Below, piece by piece: positions 46,174-57,044 of a stretch of 64,000 bases of DNA; position 1 is the stretch's first letter; each line of letters starts with the position of its first letter. The notes under the pieces were generated by a model, which saw nothing but the letters and a program-made list of their open reading frames with translations, was not told the DNA's origin and ran no database searches. Source of the DNA: Blumeriella jaapii (lineage: Eukaryota; Ascomycota; Leotiomycetes; Helotiales; Drepanopezizaceae); NCBI GenBank assembly GCA_009599575.1, contig VWND01000001.1, positions 2,356,001 to 2,420,000 of the forward strand, written 5' to 3'. Made by a program: the position numbers and the translations under genes.

Positions 46174-46616
46174 ATGTCTTGGTTCTCGATACTGCCCGCG
46201 AGCGTTTCTTTTATAGAGACCTGGGCTATTCGCCTCTTTGTGAGTGGCTCGAAGCGCAAGCGCAGGCGCAACATACAAGGAAAACGAGCACAGAGTTAAC
46301 GGAATCATAGCTCATGCTCGGTATCATGGCAATCGGCCCATGGTTCCTGCTCATCGTCTACGATGTGATCCTCTACGTCTTGCGCACGGCAACCTACGAG
46401 ATCCCCTATGTCGGAGGACGAGCAAGACATAGACCCCGTCCGAGGGCACCAAGCCTAAGTCAGCGCCCCAGTGGGAGGCCGAGAGGCTTCAGTCTGACGC
46501 TTTCAGGGGTGCCCACATCTACAGAGTCCCGAGAGGGAGCTGCGAAAGGCTTGAGTCAACGACCGGAGAGGCCAAGGCACGCCGGGGTGGACAGCAATGT
46601 CGTGTTGGAGGATTGA
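46174..46616 (+). CDS. Small conserved fungal membrane protein, 2 exons
   Basis: Exons: 46174-46239 and 46311-46616, total 372 nt (123 aa). Intron 46240-46310 has donor GTGAGT, a GTTAAC branch and a CATAG acceptor. The N-terminal half is hydrophobic (MSWFSILPASVSFIETWAIR, LMLGIMAIGPWFLLIVYDVI), predicting one or two membrane segments. A conserved-looking LRTATYEIPYVGGRAR motif and an Arg/Pro/Ser-rich tail follow. The hydrophobic block plus YEIP-VGGRAR pattern recurs, as I remember, in unnamed Pezizomycotina proteins. No function is known to me. Its stop is only 36 bp from the 3' end of HOM6. Confidence 0.7.
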
Positions 46617-46652
46617 GCAATCAGCAGAATTCATTGGGCTTCGGCGCCGCGT

Positions 46653-47802
46653 TCATGACAATCGCTCCAGAACCTTGATCAAGTCTCCTGTCACCCCCAT
46701 CGCAGTGACATCGCCTCCAGCACCGGCCCCTTGGATGATCAAGGGGTTCGCTCCGTATCGCTTGGTGTAGAAGCTGATGATGTTGTCACTCCCCTTCAAC
46801 GCGGCAATTGGGTGCGAACGGTTGAACGTCTCCAGCCCAACCTTCACCTCCTTCTGAGCCACATCGATGCTTCCCACAAATCGCACAACTTTTCCTTCTT
46901 TCTCGGCAGCACGCTTAGTCTCTTCCATCTGGGCGTCGAACGCAGGCAGCTTCTGCAGAAACTCGTCCCCACTGGCAACGCTCTCCAACTCTTTGGGGAT
47001 CAAGCTCTGAACCGGGAACGAGATGGGTGACTCGACGGGCAGGCCTGCCAAACGTGCCAGGATCGTCAACTTTCTAGCAACGTCCAGTCCGTTTAGATCA
47101 TCTCTGGGATCTGGCTCCGTGTAGCCCAGTGCCTTGGCCTTGGTCACCTCGGCCGACCACTTGCCTCCAGATCCCTCGGTGGGCGCAAATGAGTTGAACA
47201 AAAACGACATGGTTCCACTGAAGACACCTTCGATTTTCGTAACCTCGTCCCCAGTCTCAACCAAGTCCTTCAATGTCGAGATGACTGGAAGGCCAGCCCC
47301 GACAGAGCTCTCATGGTAGACCTTCGCTCCCGACGTAGCCGCCGTGGCGAAGATAGCCTGCCAAAGCGCATACGAACCCGAGAACGCCTTCTTGTTCGGC
47401 GTCACAATGCTGATTCCCTTGGCCAGGAATCCTGGGTAGGTATTCGCTACCTCTTGCGAGCTTGTGTTGTCCACAAGTACGACCTTGGCGGGGGCCGCAG
47501 CGAGGTAGTCGACTATCTGTGGTAGGGCGAGAGGTGCTTGGGTCGAGTTCTCGAGAGATGTAGCGAGGTTGTCGAAGGGCAATGCTGCGTATTTGGGGCT
47601 GTAGAGCGCTTTCTTGCTTCGGGAGACGAAGATGAGAGAGATTCGGGGAGAGGTAAGACGTTTCGAAAGACCCTCGAGCTGTGCTAGGAATGCTTTCCCA
47701 ACTCCACCGGCACCTGGAGTAGCGATTAGAAAATGCTCAACGAGGGGTGGTTTCTGTGAACCCACCGATAACTGCGATGTAAATGTCCTTAGCACCAGAC
47801 AT
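46653..47802 (-). CDS. HOM6: Homoserine dehydrogenase, 2 exons
   Basis: Exons in gene order: 47766-47802 and 46653-47713, total 1098 nt (365 aa), the family length. The 52-bp intron interrupts the nucleotide-binding motif: IAVIG joins AGGVGKAFLAQL to give the GxGxxG Rossmann loop. Other landmarks: VTPNKKAFSG, YHESSVGAGLPVISTL, EGVFSGTMSFLFN, GYTEPDPRDDLNGLDVARK and the closing GAGAGGDVTAMGVTGDLIK. It reduces aspartate semialdehyde to homoserine for Met/Thr synthesis, using NAD(P)H, in the cytosol. The start at 47802 (MSGAKDIYIAVIG) is preferred over frames that read the intron. The gene is divergent from the CCDC174-like gene. Confidence 0.96.
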
Positions 47803-48073
47803 CTTTAGCGTGGGTGCTTGGTAGTTAGCGATTGCCGTGTTCAAGGTATTCCAATGTCACGATGAGACGGGAAGACAATCGCTCACTGCTTTGTGTATCG
47901 AAGTTGAAAAGATGGAGATGGCGGGGTTGAGATGCCAATTTGGCCCCACTTGCAAGGCTTCTGCAGCCTTACAGTAAAGTGTGAAGCTTGTTCTCCCCAG
48001 ACATACTGTACATACAGTACCTCCTCGCGACCACAACGTCATCATCTACGGAGTACAACTCTCCCACCGCCCG

Positions 48074-49084
48074 ATGGCTTCGGAAACCGGAAATCTGTAT
48101 GGGATCAAGCCTCCTAGAAAGGAACCCAAAGCCCTCTCCTCAACCACCAACCTCGCCTTCACCTCCAGCCTCTCCTCTCTCCTATCAGCATCCAGCTCTT
48201 CCACACCCCCGACCGCGCCGGGGCGCCAGCGGCCCTCCAAGAACAAGCCCGACATCTTCACGGCGCACAACAAGAACGCCAAGAAGCGCGCCGCGCAGGA
48301 CCTGGAAGACGACGAGTGCAGAGGGCGGACGACAGGGCGACAGGACATCGGCGGCGTCGACGACAATGTGCTGCATCGATCCAAGCGCAAGATGGAGGCG
48401 AAAGCCAAGATCTACGCGCGCATGAAGAGGGGGGAGATGGTTGCGGGAGGCGACGAGGAAGGCCTGGTTGATTTCGATCGGAAGTGGGTGGAACGGGGTG
48501 GGAAGAATGACGAGTCCTCGGAGGTCGAGAGCGATGACGGGCACGGCGAGATGGTCGACTACGAAGACGAGTATGGACGCGCGCGGAGAGGGACGCGGGC
48601 GGAGGTCGAGCGCATGGAGCGCAAGAAACGGAACCAGTTGCTTGGTGCTGAGGAGCTGGATCGGATGAGCGCCCGGCCGGCGATGCCAACGCGAGTCATC
48701 TATGGGGATACAGTCCAGACGATGGCCTTCAACCCGGACGAGGAGAGGTTGGAGAAGATGGAGGAGATCGCGAGGAAGAGGGATAGGAGTCTCACGCCGC
48801 CGGACGCGACGCACTACGAGGCGGACAAGGAGATTAGGACCAAGGGGGTAGGGTTCTATGCCTTCTCGAAAGATGAGAAGACGCGGATGCAGGAGATGAG
48901 CAACTTGGAGGAGGAGAGGAAGGAAACCGAGCGAATCCGGGTGGAGAGGGAGAGGAAGAAGGAGGAGAGACGGAAGGAGATTGAGGAGAGGAGGCGGGTC
49001 CTGGGGGAGAAGAGGGCGAAGAAGCAGGCCGATACGTTTCTCGATCGGTTGACGAACGAAATGGAGTCTGCAACAAAGGAATAG
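48074..49084 (+). CDS. CCDC174-like coiled-coil protein (DUF4078 type)
   Basis: A single exon, 336 aa from the Met at 48074 (MASETGNLYGIKPPRKEPK). The frame is open to 47981, but the upstream part lies in promoter-like sequence. Visible blocks: an N-terminal Ser-rich stretch; FDRKWVERG and an acidic segment with MVDYEDEYGR; RKKRNQLLGAEELDRM; a GVGFYAFSKDEKTRMQEM block, the core of the DUF4078/CCDC174 family; then a long charged Glu/Arg/Lys coiled coil to the end. CCDC174 in animals is a nuclear protein linked to the exon junction complex/splicing. The fungal role is inferred only from homology. Confidence 0.8.
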   Translation: MASETGNLYGIKPPRKEPKALSSTTNLAFTSSLSSLLSASSSSTPPTAPGRQRPSKNKPDIFTAHNKNAKKRAAQDLEDDECRGRTTGRQDIGGVDDNVLHRSKRKMEAKAKIYARMKRGEMVAGGDEEGLVDFDRKWVERGGKNDESSEVESDDGHGEMVDYEDEYGRARRGTRAEVERMERKKRNQLLGAEELDRMSARPAMPTRVIYGDTVQTMAFNPDEERLEKMEEIARKRDRSLTPPDATHYEADKEIRTKGVGFYAFSKDEKTRMQEMSNLEEERKETERIRVERERKKEERRKEIEERRRVLGEKRAKKQADTFLDRLTNEMESATKE

Positions 49085-49504
49085 GAACAGGGAATTGTTT
49101 GGAAATCCATGCGGCTTAGCGAGGCGTTGGGTTCGAATGTGTACACATTTTACTCGAAGAGATCTGCTCGAGATATGCGAAGAGGCATCAAGAAACACAA
49201 TCTCTTAGATCATTGGCCATATCAAGGACCTTGTGCTAGTGATCAGGTAGTCCGTTGCCAGAAATCTTCACAATCACCCGATGCAATAAACATCTAAGGA
49301 TAGCTAGGTACAGTACAGTAAGTACAGTACAGTCAGTAACTAAGGACCTTTCTCAAACTCAATGATAGAAAGGTCCTCAGCCTCGCATACAAGGCTACGA
49401 CCCCGCCTCGCGCCCCTCCATCTATGTCCATCTTCCTCTCCAAACCACCTCTCCATCCAGCACCATATACACTCAGTATATAAAACATCTGGGTAAACCA
49501 CACA
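49085..49504. other. Intergenic, CCDC174-like 3' end to VPS25 start
   Basis: About 0.42 kb with a GTACAGTACAGTA motif cluster at about 49309-49336. No gene seen. Confidence 0.55.
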
Positions 49505-50452
49505 ATGACAACCACATATACGCCCTCTACTCCCTTCCCCTTCCCCAAGCACTACTCCTTTCCCCCCTTCTTCACGCTCCAGCCAAACCTGACGCAAGTC
49601 CCTCCTTTCCTCACCCTTCCCTACCTTGCACACGAACCCTTCACCACACAAACTCCAGACCCAGACCCAGACCCAGACCCAGACCCAGACCCAGACCCAG
49701 ACCCAGACGCCTAACTAACCATCCTCTCCCACAGAACGCGACACTCCCAGCTCCAAAAATGGTCCGCCCTGATCCAAGCCTACGCGCGCCACGCCCGGCT
49801 CTTCAAGCTCTCCCTCTCCGAAGCCCTCGCCTCGCCGCTCTTCCACAACGCCGCCATCAGCAAGCGGCTCGCGCGCGAGGACGCCCGCGAGATCGTCGAG
49901 TTCATGGTGAGGGAGGGCCGCGCCGAGTGGATCGCGGCTTCGGAGGGGAGGAGAGGGGCCGGTGGTGAGGGGGGAAGTAGCGTGTTCTGGGTGTGGTGGA
50001 GGGATGTGGAGGAGTGGGCGGGCTTGATTGCGGATTGGGTATGTTTTTTTTCTCTCTGTTTCTTTTGTGTTTCCCCTTTGGCAGTTGGGGGAGAGGGGGA
50101 GGGGGGTTTGGGGGTTTGGGCTGCGATGAGAAGGGCAAATGGCGTTGAGGATTGAGGCTGATTGATGGGGACTTGAACAGGTCGATGAGACGGCGCAGAA
50201 GAATACCGTCTTGACGCTCTACGAGTTGACAGAGAGCGAGGCGACGATATCGCAAGGTTTGTACCAAAAAAAAAGCCAAAAAAAAAAAACTTCCCTTCTC
50301 GTCTCTTCTGCCCGAACAGATACAGGCTGACCTTGACAGATTTTCACGGCATGGATCCAGATCTGCTGCAGAGGGCGCTCGGCATACTCGTGAAGCGAGG
50401 AAAGGCACAGGTGTTCGGACAGGAAGACCAGCAGGGAGTGAAGTTCTTCTAG
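49505..50452 (+). CDS. VPS25: ESCRT-II subunit VPS25, 4 exons, first intron GC-AG
   Basis: Exons: 49505-49593, 49735-50038, 50181-50256, 50340-50452, total 582 nt (193 aa). Landmarks: FPKHYSFPPFFTLQPNL at the N-terminus (the PPXY-like Vps22/36 contact region), SQLQKWSALIQAY, ISKRLAREDAREIVEFMVRE, then two winged helices with VFWVWWRDVEEWAGLIADWV and a C-terminal DPDLLQRALGILVKRGKAQV. It is a component of ESCRT-II, which sorts ubiquitinated cargo at endosomes. The first intron starts GCAAGT after CTGAC; no GT donor gives the phase needed for NLTTRHSQLQKW. It ends CACAG after CTAACTAAC. A CCAGAC hexamer array (about 49655-49708) sits inside it. Confidence 0.92.
49594..49734 (+). other. GC-AG intron in VPS25 with a CCAGAC array
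   Basis: The donor GCAAGT is an exact GC-donor consensus. About nine copies of CCAGAC occupy the middle. CTAACTAACC and CCACAG form the 3' signals. Confidence 0.8.
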
Positions 50453-50623
50453 TTGGATTGAAGGAAGGACAGCACGACACGATACCCGATGCGAATGGCA
50501 TGTAAACGGAGTTTCTTACAAGCGGGTTTGCTTGGATTCATGGCGTAGAGTGCTAGGACATCCACCAAGGCATTATTCTATGGCCCAAGCCATGCCAACA
50601 CAGGGTGCTACCTCTTATTCAAA

Positions 50624-50644
50624 GCCCCCCCCCCCCCCCCCCCC
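50624..50644 (+). repeat. Poly-C run
   Basis: About 20 C in the short gap between the 3' ends of VPS25 and the BRCT gene. Confidence 0.85.
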
Positions 50645-50702
50645 TCGCGCCCTTCATCACGGTTCCAAAAGCAGGTCGGATTTACCCCGACAGACTTCAT
50701 CA

Positions 50703-53423
50703 TCATCGCTTCTTCAAGAGGTATTTGTCATCCCACTTGTATAGTTGAGACATCGCGACATCCAGCAACCACTCTGAATCAACGATTCTTGGGACCATGT
50801 TTCCGTCCCGCGCCATCTGCTCAAACTTGGGCCAGAGGACTCTCTCCGACGGCGACTGTCCGGTGAGCAGGTAGACAGGCTCCGCCGGACCGTCGTCCTC
50901 TTCCGGGTTGGTCTTTCGGATTGTTGGACGACCACTGTACAGAGCAAAGGTGCCCCCATTCGCTTCAACGATGGCCTTGAATGTATCCGAGCCGTTGGGG
51001 ATAGCGTGCGTGCAGTATATCGGCACACGACGCAGGAGGTTACGCTTGTTGGCCTTGGCTCGTACAAGAACATCCTTCAGCTTCACACCGAACTTCTTCT
51101 CGCTCACAACGTCCTTGAGCAGGAAATCCTCCACCGCGGGAATCTTACCAGAACGGCTTGCCACACTAGCATCGATGAACTTGGATGTGACGATGGTCGG
51201 CCCAGTCGCTAGAGCGCAGAGGAATTTCTCGGTCCGGACGATGTTAGGGGCGGCAAGATGTGAGCAGGTTAGTGGATCTTTGACAACAAGAATCCCCATT
51301 TCTCTCAGCTTTCTCTATATCGATCGTCAGCCCCATTCAATGAAGATAGTTTGGGAGGGCTTACTATGTCCGAGTCTTCTTTTGCGGGGGCTTTGAGCCA
51401 GTCTTTGTAGCCGGTAATTAAGAGTCTTATTTCAACTGCAGGGAGACCAGTCCGCTGCTTTTTTTTATGCCGGGCTTCGGCCCCCACTCCTTCTTCTTCT
51501 TCCTCTTCCTCGGAAAACTCTTCCTCGGCATTCTTTCCCGCGGGACTTGAACTGCGCTCTGCGGTCTTTTGCTTTTCATAGTTGTTCGCAGCCCGCTCTC
51601 CGCCCCAAACAGATCCCTTCCGCTTCTTTTCCTTTTCGTACAACGCAATGTCAGGTGCAATGCCGTGCAGTCTTGATATCGCCTGAGCCTTCGCACTTCG
51701 ACTGCCAGTCGAGATCGGAGTATCGTTCTCCTTGCCTGCACTTTTTCGTTTGGTGGCTGGTGTCGTGGGTTGTCCACCGCTCGAAACTCTCATTTTCCTT
51801 GGGACCGCAGCCTTCTTGAGAGGTCGAGCGGGCGCGCTGTCTTCCTCCTCGTCCTGACCACCCATGGTCACGTCAACATTGCACGTTTTCGAGCTCGAAA
51901 AATTGCGGTCCTTGTCCCGCATAGCCGGGCGCTTCAGAGGTCGTGGGTCTCCGGGGCTAGGCGTAGGTTCTTTCGAAAAATACTTCTCTTCAAGAAGAGC
52001 GGCATCGAACTGCGTTTGGCCAATGATCTCTCCCAGATTGGTCATGGGCGGAAAATGAGTGTAGCTAGGCTTGGTCAATTTCTGCATCTCACACTTTGCA
52101 TAGCTCTCCTCGATCCAAAGGTGGTTGACCATCTCGATGTTCCACTCTCTCGCCGCATCACACTTCTCACTTCCGTCTCTAGCGGTGATGAGGTGCGTGT
52201 TCTCTTGCTTCATACTCTTTGTGAACTCAGCACCGCAAGCCTCCACGAGATTCTCCAGGTAGGTTCGTGCTTCCCCACCATAGTTCGACAGGGTTATTTT
52301 GAGGCCATGGAAGCCCTTGATTCCGCCCTTGGGGAGAGGGTAGTGCATCAGTCTCCGAAGTGGCGATGTCCACTGATTGTTGGCAATCAGGTGATACAGC
52401 CAAGAGAGATTGCCAACATCGATCCCGTAGCGAGATGCGAACACATAGTCTCTACCCTCACGCCAGTGACAGACGTAGATGTCGGCATTGTGTACGGATT
52501 GTGTAATTCTGCCACCACCACCAGTGATCAGGTTTTCTATCACCCCGCGTGGTCGATTCCCGAGTTCCAGATCATCTGATATCATGACACTCTTGTCCTT
52601 GAAGACCGTCAAAGGGCGGGTCGGCGAGTCGGTTGGCATGGGCAAGGTAGCAGGACGTGGCGATGTAGCACCATGGACATTTTCAGAAGAGGTCATCAGA
52701 ACGTCTGCACGGTTAATGAGGCTATTGAGAAGAGGTGGATCGGGAAGAAGATAGGGCTTGTCGTCGATGAGCTTGCCAAGCTTCAAGCAGTCGTCGAACC
52801 TACACCTCGTTAGCTACAGTGTAGGTAGACCGGCAAGGTTGACATACCAGTGGGGAAGGACGATCTTGCACTTGAGTCTCTTTTCTAGCACAGCCTGACA
52901 CTTCGGATGGTCGACACTCAACGCGCACACATGTGTTGTCAGCCTGGTTACGCTGCTGCTCTCCTGGCCACCCATTGCAAGCACGGCGCCTATAATCGCA
53001 TCCTTGTCGCCCTGAGGTAAATCTGCGCAAGAAACCGTGATACCCGTGAAGAAGTTATTCGGGTCCGGGTTGTAGGGTCTGAACTGGGCTTCTTTGTTCT
53101 TGAGGAGAGATGCTGACACCCAGGCAGGCGTGACGGTAGGTATCATGAAGTCTCGCGACTTGGCGTATTGGGGGAAATCGCAGGTTACTGAGATGATGTG
53201 CGTCACATCTTTGACGTCGAAATCCTTCTCGAAGTCCAAGACCACTCCGCAATGATCCTCGATTGTGCTCTGAAGCTACCGGGGCGTTAGTGGTCTATGG
53301 TTCTGGATGGCGTCGAGGTCGCCCTACCTCTACAGCCTGCGTTTGAGGAAGTTCCTTGTTGACAATGATCTTGAAGATACAGCTGTCGAACAGGGGACTG
53401 CCCTTCTTCTCGCCGTTCGCCAT
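50703..53423 (-). CDS. Multi-BRCT DNA-damage protein (BRC1/RTT107/PTIP-like), 4 exons
   Basis: Exons in gene order: 53328-53423, 52848-53275, 51365-52799, 50703-51314, total 2571 nt (856 aa). Tandem BRCT repeats: residues about 8-95 (FDSCIFKIIVNKELPQTQ, THIISVTCDFPQY), about 105-200 (FTGITVSCADL, HVCALSVDHPKC), about 240-410 (RITQSVHNADIYVC, FHGLKITLSNYGGEARTYLE, THLITARDGSEKCDAAREW) and a C-terminal pair (LLITGYKDW, CSHLAAPNIVRTEKFLCAL, GGTFALYSGR, DSEWLLDVAMSQL). The region about 455-620 is Lys/Ser/Glu-rich and disordered. Number and layout fit Brc1/Rtt107, the scaffold that binds gamma-H2A and Smc5/6 at stalled forks. I chose Met 53423; an in-frame Met at 53537 would add an Arg-rich leader with no family precedent that I know. 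Confidence 0.85.
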
Positions 53424-53995
53424 TGCCTCCCTTTTAGAAGTCGAGATACTGGCATGCGTGGGATTATGTCGTGTGGTTGGCTTTTGTCGGCTTGGTCGTT
53501 GAAGACATGCTACGAGGCGACGCGTTGCGATAAACACGAGAACGCGACCAACCGACCGAGGCTAGCGATGGTAGCACGTGACGTAAAGTCACGTGTAGCC
53601 CGACTCGCAATCTGGGCACTTTGGCCTGTTCAGTCTGCGCAAGAGAGCTTCGTGTCCCAGTCAAGCATTCATCGATCTGACGATTGAATCGATTCTGTGT
53701 CCCATGGCGTATCTGATGTTCGGCGAGTCTGGCTCATCGGTGTCGGGGCTCTTTTCAGGATTGCTTGCCTCGGCTTGCTGAATAGGGTCAGGTAGGTCAG
53801 TCTGGAAACAAAACCGCTGCCACAACGACTCTCATTACCTTCGACGCATTATCATCGACTGCTGACTTGGCTGTACAGTCCTGTATCGTCGCACGCGTTG
53901 CCTCGCTTATTCCTGGGGTTGTTTACTTTGTCTCGTCAGCAGACGATCCAGTCTCCTCGCTGGTGCTTATCCGAGCTTCCTCGCCATCACCAGTC
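53424..53995. other. Divergent promoter region, BRCT gene/hydrolase
   Basis: About 0.57 kb with one CTGTACAGTCCTG motif near 53871. No gene seen. Confidence 0.5.
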
Positions 53996-55389
53996 ATGAC
54001 CTCCTCTGTCTTCAAGATACAAGAGCACGCACTCGAGTGCCAACATATCAGAGAATATGCTCGGGCTACCTCGGAGTCGCAAGAAGCCGTGTTGCACCTG
54101 GCCATCAAGCAGTACACACCTCTCGACAACCTCAATCCTCAAGAGGGGGACGTCACTATCATCGGAGCTCATGCCAATGCATTCCCCAAGGTAAACAGAC
54201 GTACTCTTCGCCCTCTGGCATTACACCATTCCACTCCGAGAAACGCCCCTGAGTCTAGATAGGAACTGTATGAGCCCCTCTGGGAAGATTTACATGCCCT
54301 CTCCAAGAAGAATGGCTTCAGGATCCGCGGCATCTGGATCGCAGACGTCGCCCAACAAGGCCAAAGCGGAGTCCTGAACGAAGGAATTCTAGGGAACGAC
54401 CGTAAGTCACAGCCTGATGAACAACCTGCCTCACGTTACAGTTTCCTGACATACATCTAGCATCATGGAGCGACCACGCCCGCGACCTCCTGTACATGAT
54501 CAACCATTTCCGCGCACAGATACCCCTTCCCCTCATCGGGGTTGGCCACTCGATGGGAGGCAATTGCTTGGTCAATCTTGCCCTCATCCATCCCCGCCTC
54601 TTCACCACCCTCATCCTCCTCGATCCGGTCATCTCCAAGTACTCGTCTACTCCGCCCTCCGCCGCTGCCAGCCCAGCCCAAGCCTCTACCTACCGCCGTG
54701 ACATCTGGCCGTCCCGCGCCGCCGCAGAAGCGTCCTTCCGTAAATCAAAGTTCTACCAGACCTGGGACCCGAGAGTGCTCGATCTGTGGTGCAGATACGG
54801 CATTCGCGAAACGCCCACCGCTCACCATGCCGGTGGGAAAGGAGAGGTCACGTTGACGACCACGAAACACCAAGAGTGCTTTACCTTCCTCCGACCGTCC
54901 TGGGACGCTGTCAGCGAGGATTCCGAGACGGTCCTGGACAGAAGCTTGGTGCCCGAGCTGCGCCCTGATACGCCTGCCGCCTGCCAATTCCCCTTCTATC
55001 GCCCAGAGCCGAACAACACGCTTGCGAGACTCCCAGAGCTGAGACCCAGCGTCTTTTACATCTTCGGGGAGGTGAGCTATCTGTCTGCCCCCGGAGAAAT
55101 CCAGCAGAAGATGGAGATCACGGGTGCCGGACCCGGCGGAAGCGGGGGTGCGAAGGAGGGCCGGGTGGCGGAGGTCACGCTGAAGAACGTCGGCCACCTC
55201 GTTGCGATGGAGGCGAGCCAGGAGTGTGCTGATGCCGCGGCCGCTTGGGTCGGGAAGGAGCTCAAGAGGTGGGAGGAGGGGAAGCGGCAGTATGTGGAGT
55301 GGACAAAGCAGAGTCTGGAGGCGAAGACGACGCTCTCGGAAGAATGGAAGAAGAGGATCGGGAACCCGAGGAAGACGAGCAAGCTTTGA
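53996..55389 (+). CDS. Peroxisomal alpha/beta hydrolase (Lpx1-like), 3 exons, C-terminal SKL
   Basis: Exons: 53996-54190, 54263-54401, 54461-55389, total 1263 nt (420 aa). Alpha/beta-hydrolase fold: an oxyanion/entry strand (VTIIGAHANAFPKE), the nucleophile elbow GVGHSMGGN with catalytic Ser (about residue 133), and the late His in KNVGHLVAME (about 355). The last three residues are SKL, a canonical PTS1 peroxisomal targeting signal. From memory the layout (GAHANAFPKELYEPLW start, GHSMGG, SKL) fits fungal peroxisomal hydrolases related to yeast Lpx1. The same family includes peroxisomal hydrolases used in some Alternaria metabolite clusters, but no biosynthetic genes lie nearby, so a general acyl-ester or lipid role is likelier. 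The substrate is unknown. Confidence 0.82.
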
Positions 55390-55462
55390 TGGGGACTGTC
55401 TCGCTATCATCTAATAGTGTCCTGGCTTTATTGGTTTTATGTACAACGCTGCATCGCGGACA

Positions 55463-55530
55463 TTCCTTTCTGCTGTATCTTCCTTTCTGCTGTATCTTCC
55501 TTTCTGCTGTATCTTCCTTTCTGTTGTATC
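55463..55530 (+). repeat. 17-bp tandem repeat, four copies
   Basis: The unit TTCCTTTCTGCTGTATC is repeated exactly three times, and a fourth time with one C-to-T change. It lies about 75 bp after the hydrolase stop, so probably in its 3' UTR. Confidence 0.92.
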
Positions 55531-56299
55531 TTCTGGTCGAGACTAATGCTCGTGACTCGAATTCCGCCCTACTATAAACTCTCCGACATGGTGCCCGATA
55601 CATTATTCCCAGAGCTTCGGTCTCCTAGCACACGTCTTTTTGGTAATCACCCGTAGACCTACCTACCTACCTAACGTACCTACACGACCAGCGCTTCCAC
55701 GCCAAACCATTCGACACATGAACCGCACCAACACGTACCTACCTATCTAGGTAACTATCGAGTCCTGAATGACCCAAACACCCTAAGCGAAACGCAGCAA
55801 CAGCAACAGCAACAGCAACCTCTACTAAGGTAGGTAGGTAGGTACACACCCCCAATCTCCAGTCACGCTATCCATCCAGACAGCGACCTATCTGCAAGCC
55901 ATAGTACTGTATAGGTACAAACAAACACCTACAGCACCCACCTACCTACCTACCTACCCACCTACCTACACCACACAAAACAACCAAAAAAAAAACACCC
56001 CCGCAAACGCCACGAGAGACCCCCAACTACTTCCAAGCACGAACAATGTTTCCCAAATCGACAGCGCCTTGCTCGCCTCGGAACGAGGCGTGGTTCTCAG
56101 GTCCCCCCATCCCATCCCATCTCACCCACTCAGTAAGCAGCTGTGCCGCTCTACACGTCGATCTGCGCAACGCCGGTCTCGAGGGGCACTGCTCGTCGAC
56201 AGCTTTCGAGAACCGGAGCTGTCGGGTATCAATCAAGGGGTCGGAAATGTCGCGCTCGAGATCAGCTGGCGATGTGCTCTGACGAGCTCTCGGAGAGGC

Positions 56300-56432
56300 C
56301 AGGTCAAGTCAAGTCAAGTCAACCTGACCTGACAAGACCAGACAAGACCAGACCAGACAAGACCAGACCAGACAAGACCAGACCAGACCAGACCAGACCA
56401 GACCAGACCAGACCAGACCAGACCAGACCAGA
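56300..56432 (+). repeat. Pentanucleotide array (GTCAA then GACCA)
   Basis: A short GTCAA run, then CCTGA/GACAA variants, then about thirteen perfect GACCA copies: a stepwise shift of unit along 130 bp. Confidence 0.9.
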
Positions 56433-57044
56433 CCTAGGTTCCTCAGCCCTAGGTATCTATCCATTCAGGAAAGAGAAGAACCCTTACTTACCCCCCTTTG
56501 AACTGCTACACCAGAATGAGACACGAAAAAAGGTAGGAGGGAGATATCATGTTCCTCATTTTGTTGACTACCTAAGGTACCTACCTACCTACCTACTTAC
56601 CTCTATGTACTGTACGTAGGTAGGTGACTGCTTAACTGACCGCAAGACAAAACGACACAGCGTCAGAAAACCCCTCTACCAATTTACATCCCTCGGCGAT
56701 ATGCTACGCCGTGCCACGTAGCGGTCCCATCCTTCAAGATCCAATCATAGACAGAGAAAAAATGCATGCGCACGAGTACTGCTCCCACGCCCCTTTTGTT
56801 GCTTTGCGTCGCCATTCCCGGATTCTTCCAATCTTCAGGGAAAGTCGCCCTCCCCTCCCCGATCCCAGGATATTGTGTTTCCAGTACAGCCCAGTCCTGG
56901 CGGTATCTTATGCATCGAACCTTGGAACACGCCGAAAACACCCGTTGAAAGCCACGTAAAGGTTACCTACCGACCAACCATCCGCCATGAAACGCCGAGC
57001 CCAGGAGTATACCACACCGCACCAATCAACGCGCAAGCAACCCA

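Larger units (their letters stand above)
55390..57044. other. Convergent 3' region, 1.65 kb, tandem repeats
   Basis: Between the hydrolase and DUF7820 3' ends. It contains a 17-bp tandem repeat (55463-55530), many CCTA/TAGG tetranucleotide runs (55650-55980, 56575-56630), a CAGCAA run (about 55797-55820) and a (GACCA)n array (56332-56432). No gene seen. Confidence 0.65.

Noticed and set aside
53424..53537. Longer start for the BRCT protein with an Arg-rich leader
   Set aside because: A mitochondrial-type leader on a nuclear BRCT scaffold is unlikely, and the Met at 53423 fits the family.
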